The notes beneath the pieces are model-generated. The model ran no database searches and had not been told where the DNA came from. It saw nothing but the letters and a program-made list of their open reading frames with translations. This document shows positions 8,229-12,284 of a stretch of DNA of 12,284 bases, piece by piece. The stretch comes from Saprospiraceae bacterium (GTDB lineage: Bacteria > Bacteroidota > Bacteroidia > Chitinophagales > Saprospiraceae): assembly GCA_013002625.1 (NCBI GenBank), contig JABDJE010000185.1, positions 1-12,284 on the forward strand, given 5' to 3'. The position numbers and the translations under genes are program-made. Within the stretch, counting starts at the first letter, position 1; every line of letters starts with the position of its first letter.

Positions 8229-9576
8229 TATAAGTAGAGTCGATAAGGGTTGGGACAAAATGTCGATAACCTTGGAGGAGAAAATGCCCGTCGAGAAAGA
8301 CCGACGTCGTGGTATCCTATTTTGGTTGTGGCCTGGACCCACTCTGGCTGCTTTAGTCCTCACAGGGATTATTTTAGCAATCATATCTCCTTCGAAAGAT
8401 GAACCATCCAAAGTGCCGCATAATTCAAAGGCAATAATAGCTGAAAAGTCAGTCGCTAATATTACCCCGACTGATAAATCTGAATTGCAAGAAGTACTTC
8501 AAACTACTGAATTAGTTAAGGGAGAAAATTCAAACCAGACAAATTCTGAAGGAACGAATGAATCGAATACTATTTTGAGTCAAACAACAGATCATTCTCA
8601 TAACACAGAACTGGCAATAGAAGACAGCCATTCCAGCTTACAAACTACAACTGCGTCTGAACATTCAGGTATAGAACATGTAAGTGCGATAATTACAAAG
8701 TCAATTCATAATTCGGAAAATTTGAATTCTACAGATAGTTCCATTGATGCAGAATATCAGGTAATAAGTGATGATAATAATGTCTACGATCATTTGATTT
8801 CAGAACAAACTGAGCAACCACAACATATTCTGGATCTGTTACTTCCTGTGCTACCATTGCCGATGCTTAAAATCAGTCCAATATCTTTTATTAGCAAAAC
8901 CAACAATGTTAAAGACATAGTCGGTACTCAAATGCTTATTTCAAGTGTACCGCAGACAATTGATATTCAAAAGAAAAAGCTTAACACAGGATTGATAGTT
9001 ACAGCTGGAGGTCAGTATGCCTACAATTTAAACATGGGAGGATGGCATGCTGGCGCAACATATCAAATGTCATTTTCAAAATTCAGTACCGGGCCAGCAC
9101 TTGGGTTTGGTTGTTTGCGTAAAACTTCAACTGGAGGCGAGATATTGGCAGCTGATATATCCGATATGGAGGATCAAACAACCTCCGGCGCCATTGAAAA
9201 CATTGTCAATCCGGGCAGATATCTCAACGGGAGTTTCACCCATACAAAGTTTATCGATATTGGCTGGTCCAATGCATACAGAATCCTGCCTGGATTAGAA
9301 GTCTTCAACATCATCGGATATAGAAGGTATTTGAGTACCCAGTTCGATACGGATGAATCAAGGCAAACCAGCAATATATTCTTAAGCACCCCATTCAATT
9401 ATAATTTGGATAGAAAAGCCTTATTGTTTAGTGACTTCGGTGTTGATATCAGAATACATCCGAGATGGAGTCTGTCCGCCTTTTACCATTATGAATTCAC
9501 TAATATAATTGAACGAGAGGATCTGAATGTCAATGGTAATGCTGTGGGACTAGGCGTAAATTACAGATTGTACTAA
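8215..9576 (+). CDS. Sigma-linked membrane protein: cytoplasmic head, one TM helix, polar linker, C-terminal barrel-like domain
   Basis: 453 residues. Residues 1-33 form a charged cytoplasmic head with Trp13 and a K/R cluster (DRRR, 29-32). Residues 34-57 are one hydrophobic segment (ILFWLWPG, then LAALVLTGIILAII). Residues about 58-195 are a low-complexity linker rich in Ser, Thr, Asn, Glu and His. A hydrophobic Pro/Leu stretch (LLLPVLPLPML) lies near 205-218. Residues about 260-453 have barrel-like alternation (GLIVTAGGQYAYNL, GWHAGATYQMSF, STGPALGFGCL, LSAFYHYEF, AVGLGVNYRLY), ending in Tyr like outer-membrane barrels. The gene overlaps the sigma gene by 14 nt, so translation is probably coupled. 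By position and head-TM layout it is a candidate anti-sigma or sensor protein, although no zinc-binding anti-sigma domain is seen. Similar sigma-plus-'TM with barrel tail' pairs are common in Bacteroidota but poorly characterised. The alternative is a cell-envelope protein merely co-regulated with the sigma factor. Met16 (8260) is a possible later start. Confidence 0.7.
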   Translation: MKQDNISRVDKGWDKMSITLEEKMPVEKDRRRGILFWLWPGPTLAALVLTGIILAIISPSKDEPSKVPHNSKAIIAEKSVANITPTDKSELQEVLQTTELVKGENSNQTNSEGTNESNTILSQTTDHSHNTELAIEDSHSSLQTTTASEHSGIEHVSAIITKSIHNSENLNSTDSSIDAEYQVISDDNNVYDHLISEQTEQPQHILDLLLPVLPLPMLKISPISFISKTNNVKDIVGTQMLISSVPQTIDIQKKKLNTGLIVTAGGQYAYNLNMGGWHAGATYQMSFSKFSTGPALGFGCLRKTSTGGEILAADISDMEDQTTSGAIENIVNPGRYLNGSFTHTKFIDIGWSNAYRILPGLEVFNIIGYRRYLSTQFDTDESRQTSNIFLSTPFNYNLDRKALLFSDFGVDIRIHPRWSLSAFYHYEFTNIIEREDLNVNGNAVGLGVNYRLY

Positions 9577-10206
9577 TTAGGGAATATTCAGGTATTTATG
9601 CGTCTGCATACTTAGCCGCCATTTGGGATTGTTCTTACAATAGTCAATGCATATCAAGGTATTTGCATCCTGCTCAGCATTATCCATAGGTTGCAGGAAA
9701 TGATAGTCAAAGTTCCATGTTTCGAAATCCTTGGGATCCATACCCTCTTGGGGATATACCAGTTTTAATTCATTGCCTGTACGAACTACAATTTCTGTAT
9801 TGGCTTTAGGACTCATACAAATCCAGTCAATTCCTTCAGGCAGTTCGATTGTCCCGTTGGTTTCGATGGCTGTTTCAGCTTCGATAGTCTTAAGTTCATT
9901 GATGAGTTCACTGTCTAATTGAAGTGCAGGTTCACCTCCCGTAAAAACTATAAAAGGTGTGCTGTCCAAAGGCCATTGTTCTATAATTTTCCTTGTCAAC
10001 TTTTCAGCTGTGTATTTACCTCCATTTTCACCATCGGTTCCCCAGAAGTTTGTATCACAAAATTGACAAATGGCTTTGTGTCTGTCCTCTTCCCTACCCG
10101 ACCAAAGGTTGCATCCTGAAAACCGGCAAAACACAGCCGGTCTTCCGGTGTGGAAGCCTTCACCTTGAAGGGTATAATATATTTCCTTTACAGCGTAAGT
10201 TTTCAT
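9577..10206 (-). CDS. queE: 7-carboxy-7-deazaguanine synthase (QueE), radical SAM enzyme
   Basis: 209 residues. QueE rearranges 6-carboxy-tetrahydropterin to 7-carboxy-7-deazaguanine, releasing ammonia, in the cytosolic preQ0/queuosine pathway. The iron-sulfur cluster cysteines are Cys32, Cys47 and Cys50, a C-x14-C-x2-C spacing that is a hallmark of one QueE class rather than the common CxxxCxxC radical-SAM motif. The substrate/SAM-binding parts are QGEG (14-17) with HTGRPAVF, DTNF after the last Cys (Asp51/Thr52 region, metal and substrate contacts), GGEP (90-93), ETNG and SPK. Length and start (MKTYAVKEIYYTLQGEG) are typical. Its ATG overlaps the stop of the upstream Rid-family gene (ATGA), so the two are translationally coupled. 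Its stop codon directly abuts the stop of the convergent sigma-linked gene. queD, queC and queF are not in the window. Confidence 0.93.
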   Translation of the reverse strand: MKTYAVKEIYYTLQGEGFHTGRPAVFCRFSGCNLWSGREEDRHKAICQFCDTNFWGTDGENGGKYTAEKLTRKIIEQWPLDSTPFIVFTGGEPALQLDSELINELKTIEAETAIETNGTIELPEGIDWICMSPKANTEIVVRTGNELKLVYPQEGMDPKDFETWNFDYHFLQPMDNAEQDANTLICIDYCKNNPKWRLSMQTHKYLNIP

Positions 10207-10589
10207 GAATTTAAGATAGCGCTGAATTCAATTTCAACCAACATGTCGGGATCAACCAATGCAGAGACCTCAACCATTGTTGAGGCAGGTTTTATATGGG
10301 CAAAGAACTCACCATGTGCTCGTCCGACAGCTTGCCAATCTTTGACATCGGTCACATACATCCTGGTGCGGATAACATCCTTCAGTGAACCGCCTGCATC
10401 TTGCAAAACCTTAGCCGCCAATTCGATGATATACTTAGCCTGTCCATAGGCATCTCCTTTGAATAGTATTTCTCCATCTTTTGCAGCCGTTGTACCTGAT
10501 ATTTCAAGCACATTACCAATCTGTACCGCACGGCAATAGCCTACTATATCTTCCCATTTCGCACCGGTGGTATATAATTTCCTTTCCAT
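10203..10589 (-). CDS. Rid-family (YjgF/YER057c/UK114) protein lacking the canonical RidA arginine
   Basis: 128 residues, the standard length for the family. Family signatures include GNVLEISGTTA near the N-terminus, the A-x-x-ALE-like segment YIIELAAKVLQDAGGSLKDVIRTRMYVTDVKDW, and the C-terminal PASTMVEVSALVDPDMLVEIEFSAI. True RidA deaminates reactive enamines/imines using Arg105 (E. coli numbering) in the P-A-R-S segment. Here the equivalent is Ser103 (P-A-S-T), so this protein probably belongs to the Rid4-7-type subfamilies, without proven imine deaminase activity. The conserved Glu pair (Glu119/Glu121) is kept. The ATG at 10589 is chosen because it starts the typical MERKLYTTGAKWED sequence; a TTG at 10619 is in frame but falls in the upstream terminator's T-tract. 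It precedes queE with a 4-nt ATGA overlap. No clear promoter was found in the short gap upstream. Confidence 0.87.
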   Translation of the reverse strand: MERKLYTTGAKWEDIVGYCRAVQIGNVLEISGTTAAKDGEILFKGDAYGQAKYIIELAAKVLQDAGGSLKDVIRTRMYVTDVKDWQAVGRAHGEFFAHIKPASTMVEVSALVDPDMLVEIEFSAILNS

Positions 10590-10617
10590 TATTAAATTTG
10601 ACTTGTAAGTTGCAAAC

Positions 10618-10651
10618 AAAAAAAGTGTCAGAAAAGACTCTCCGACACTTT
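10618..10651 (-). terminator. Rho-independent terminator after the small lipoprotein gene
   Basis: On the minus strand, AAAGTGTC (10651-10644) and GACACTTT (10629-10622) form an 8-bp stem with a 14-nt loop, followed by further T residues giving a continuous T-run to 10618. It lies 24 nt past the stop of the lipoprotein gene, so it probably ends the nqrF-lipoprotein transcript. The plus-strand reading also has a T-rich flank, but no plus-strand gene lies just upstream. Confidence 0.8.
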
Positions 10652-10674
10652 CTATTTATATTTTATTACATTTT

Positions 10675-11250
10675 TTATTGTAGATCCAGCCTCAATAATG
10701 TGCCACAGCCGGTAAGTGTATCTGAAGGAAAAATCAATTCCAGTTCAGTTCCGAACCGAACAAAAGTGATCGTATCACATTCTGGTATGCAATATGACAT
10801 TGTATTATTGGTAAGCAGAGCATATTGTCCATCAACCGTATTATCAAATAAAGTTATGCCTTCCGACTCTGCCCTTTCTGAATATGACATGGCGTTATTC
10901 ATACCGAACTCGATCTCCCAGTAATAGCATATAAACATGCTGTCTACGAGGGATATAGCAATAACAGTTGTATCGTATTCAAAACTGTCAACTACCATGT
11001 TATCGACAATCATGGTATCGACGAAAAAGGAATCAATTTCTAACATGGAATCTACGACCATACTATCCAGGACCCAAATACAAGGGCCATCAGAAAGGTC
11101 TCTTGTGAAATTCTTGGTTGAATCAATACAGTTGGCGGACTCCCAGAAAAAGGCATCCCATTGTCCTGCAACTTCTACTGGCTCTTCCTCTGACGAACAA
11201 GCCAGAAAAACACAAAGAACCAATATATTCAGGAACAGTATTGCTTTCAT
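10675..11250 (-). CDS. Small lipoprotein with internal pentad 'VDSM' repeat, downstream of nqrF
   Basis: 191 residues from the ATG at 11250. The signal peptide (MKAILFLNILVLCVF) ends in lipobox FLAC with Cys18 lipidated. The following S-S-E-E-E resembles the S-(D/E)3 surface-export signal described in Bacteroidota, so it may be displayed outside. After a GQWDAFFW strand, reminiscent of lipocalin-like Bacteroidota lipoproteins, comes a segment with Asp at 62, 67, 73, 78, 83, 88 and 93 in (V/I)D(S/T/N)(M/F) units, then a Cys-containing beta-rich tail (CYYWEIEFG, MSYCIPECDTITFVRFG). Six cysteines lie in the mature part beyond Cys18. The start is supported by a GGAGG ribosome site 7 nt upstream; an in-frame ATG at 11307 lies inside nqrF and would put about 19 extra residues before the signal peptide. 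It begins 4 nt after the nqrF stop and is followed by a terminator, so it is the last gene of that operon. Function unknown. Confidence 0.78.
   Translation of the reverse strand: MKAILFLNILVLCVFLACSSEEEPVEVAGQWDAFFWESANCIDSTKNFTRDLSDGPCIWVLDSMVVDSMLEIDSFFVDTMIVDNMVVDSFEYDTTVIAISLVDSMFICYYWEIEFGMNNAMSYSERAESEGITLFDNTVDGQYALLTNNTMSYCIPECDTITFVRFGTELELIFPSDTLTGCGTLLRLDLQ
10966..11070 (-). repeat. Pentad repeat (15-bp degenerate tandem repeat) in the lipoprotein gene
   Basis: Seven units of five residues, with one extra residue between the second and third: LDSMV, VDSML, IDSFF, VDTMI, VDNMV, VDSFE, YDTTV. At DNA level, neighbouring 15-bp units such as actaccatgttatcg and acaatcatggtatcg (plus strand, about 10991-11020) differ at only 3 positions, which points to growth by slippage or unequal exchange. 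The hydrophobic residue is not in the position expected for classical A(D/N)Lxx pentapeptide repeats. Confidence 0.7.
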
Positions 11251-11254
11251 ATAA

Positions 11255-12284
11255 TTATCCTCCAAAGTCGTCGAATGAAATATTTTCTTCAGGAACACCC
11301 AACTCATCCAAAGCTTTGATTACTGAAGCATTCATAGCTGGTGGGCCACAGAAATAATATTCCACTTCTTCGGGTTCTGGATGATTTTTCAAGTATTGTT
11401 CAACACAAACAGGCATTATAAATCCCTGGAAGCCATCTCCATCAGCATCAATGTTTTCTTTCACTTGCCAATTATCCTCGGGCAGAGGGTTGTCTAGTGA
11501 AACATAGAATCTGAAATTTGGAAATTCCCGTTCTATTGCTCTGAACTCATCGATATAGAATAATTCTCTCCTTGTTCTACCACCATACCAGAATGATACT
11601 TTTCTGTCTTTTAATTTTTCAGTTTGGAACATGTGGAAAAGGTGAGAACGAAGCGGTGCCATGCCAGCTCCACCACCGATGTAAACCATTTCTTTTTTAG
11701 TCTCCTTGATGAAGAATTCTCCATAAGGTCCTGAGATCGTACATTTATCGCCTGGCTTTAAGCCAAATACGTAAGAAGAGCACACGCCTGGGTTAACATC
11801 CATCCATCCTCCTTTTGCTCTGTCAAATGGCGGTGTTGCAATTCTGATATTCAATTTTACAATATTACCTTCTGCTGGGTGGTTGGCCATGGAGTATGCT
11901 CGAAACTGAGGTTCGTCATTCACCATTTTCAAGTCCCACATATTGAACTTATCCCATTCAGATTTAAATTTCTCAGGGTCATCATGGTGTTCAGGGTGTG
12001 CTGAAATATCCATTTCCTTGAATTCCACAGTTACTTCAGGTACATCGATCTGAATATAGCCCCCTGGTTTAAAATCCAATGATTCACCTTCAGGCAATCT
12101 CACCACGAATTCTTTGATGAAGGAAGCAACGTTGTAATTTGAAATAACTTCACATTCCCATTTTTTAATACCAAACACCTCTTCAGGAACAGCTACATCC
12201 ATGTCTTCACGCACCTTTACCTGGCAAGCCAAACGCATACCTTCGGCAGCTTCTTTACGTGTAAGGTGGTTCATTTCTGTAGGC
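11255..12284 (-). CDS. nqrF: Na+-translocating NADH:quinone reductase subunit F (NqrF), C-terminal part
   Basis: NqrF is the NADH-oxidising entry subunit of the inner-membrane Na+ pump Na+-NQR. The frame is open through the right edge (…PTE before the ATG at 12274), so the N-terminal membrane helix and most of the 2Fe-2S ferredoxin domain lie outside; about 342 of roughly 405-420 residues are here. Numbering from Met at 12274: RLACQV carries the last Fe-S cysteine (Cys17). The FAD-binding region contains the R-A-Y-S motif near 125 and GPYGEF near 185. The NADH-binding domain has GGGAGMAPLRS near 200, CGPPAMN near 308 and the conserved C-terminus ISFDDFGG. The acidic insert DISAHPEHHDDPEKFKSEWD is typical of NqrF. 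Other nqr genes presumably lie beyond the right edge. The GGAGG of its final Gly-Gly codons doubles as the ribosome site of the next gene. Confidence 0.95.
   Translation of the reverse strand, partial: PTEMNHLTRKEAAEGMRLACQVKVREDMDVAVPEEVFGIKKWECEVISNYNVASFIKEFVVRLPEGESLDFKPGGYIQIDVPEVTVEFKEMDISAHPEHHDDPEKFKSEWDKFNMWDLKMVNDEPQFRAYSMANHPAEGNIVKLNIRIATPPFDRAKGGWMDVNPGVCSSYVFGLKPGDKCTISGPYGEFFIKETKKEMVYIGGGAGMAPLRSHLFHMFQTEKLKDRKVSFWYGGRTRRELFYIDEFRAIEREFPNFRFYVSLDNPLPEDNWQVKENIDADGDGFQGFIMPVCVEQYLKNHPEPEEVEYYFCGPPAMNASVIKALDELGVPEENISFDDFGG
11258..11263 (-). promoter_or_regulatory. Shine-Dalgarno site embedded in the last nqrF codons
   Basis: On the minus strand GGAGGA (the two final Gly codons of nqrF) is followed by TAATTAT and then the ATG at 11250, a 7-nt spacing. 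This is the strongest ribosome site in the window and decides the start of the lipoprotein gene. It is notable because Bacteroidota genes, including the others here, seldom carry such a site. Confidence 0.65.

Noticed and set aside
9047..9298. Second plus-strand frame inside the sigma-linked membrane protein
   Set aside because: It is fully contained in a longer frame with convincing barrel-like sequence and is a shadow frame only.
10481..10924. Plus-strand open frame of 147 codons across the ridA start and lipoprotein gene
   Set aside because: It is antisense to two well-supported genes and crosses the terminator; composition is not protein-like.
10966..11070. Tandem repeat considered as a CRISPR-like or classical pentapeptide-repeat element
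   Set aside because: Units are 15 bp without spacers and in frame with the lipoprotein; the hydrophobic centre of A(D/N)Lxx pentapeptides is misplaced, so neither class fits.

Overview
The window reads as ordinary chromosomal DNA of a Bacteroidota bacterium, most likely from the Saprospiria/Lewinella side of the phylum, although the exact lineage is a guess. The evidence is a giant secreted protein with a gliding-motility-type (type IX secretion, type B) C-terminal sorting domain and 'NGCDS' adhesin repeats, lipoproteins with Bacteroidota-style surface-export signals, a Bacteroidota-type ParE, an Na+-NQR subunit, few Shine-Dalgarno sites and moderately AT-rich DNA. No mobile element, CRISPR array, rRNA or tRNA was seen. 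Coding density is very high: the longest gene-free stretch is about 86 bases.

Left part (1-5512, + strand): the 3' portion of a very large repeat-built secreted protein runs in from the left edge, followed by a complete topoisomerase IV subunit B gene (parE). A Bacteroidota-type -7 element lies so close to the parE ATG that the mRNA may be leaderless. parC is not next to it.

Middle (5582-9576, + strand): four tightly packed genes probably form one transcription unit. They encode a surface-type lipoprotein with LVIVD propeller repeats, an outer-membrane beta-barrel protein with an N-terminal small beta domain, an ECF sigma factor starting at TTG, and, overlapping it by 14 nt, a protein with a short cytoplasmic head, one inner-membrane helix, a long polar linker and a C-terminal beta-barrel-like domain. 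The last two look like a sigma factor and an unorthodox membrane partner. An 11-bp dyad/hairpin abuts the first start codon of this unit. This cluster is the best candidate here for a little-described system, plausibly envelope sensing.

Right part (12284-9577, - strand): the C-terminal part of nqrF runs in from the right edge, followed by a small lipoprotein with a pentad 'VDSM' repeat and an intrinsic terminator that closes this unit. A second pair follows: a Rid-family protein lacking the canonical catalytic arginine, coupled by an ATGA overlap to queE (7-deazaguanine/queuosine synthesis). queE meets the sigma cluster tail to tail with no spacer.
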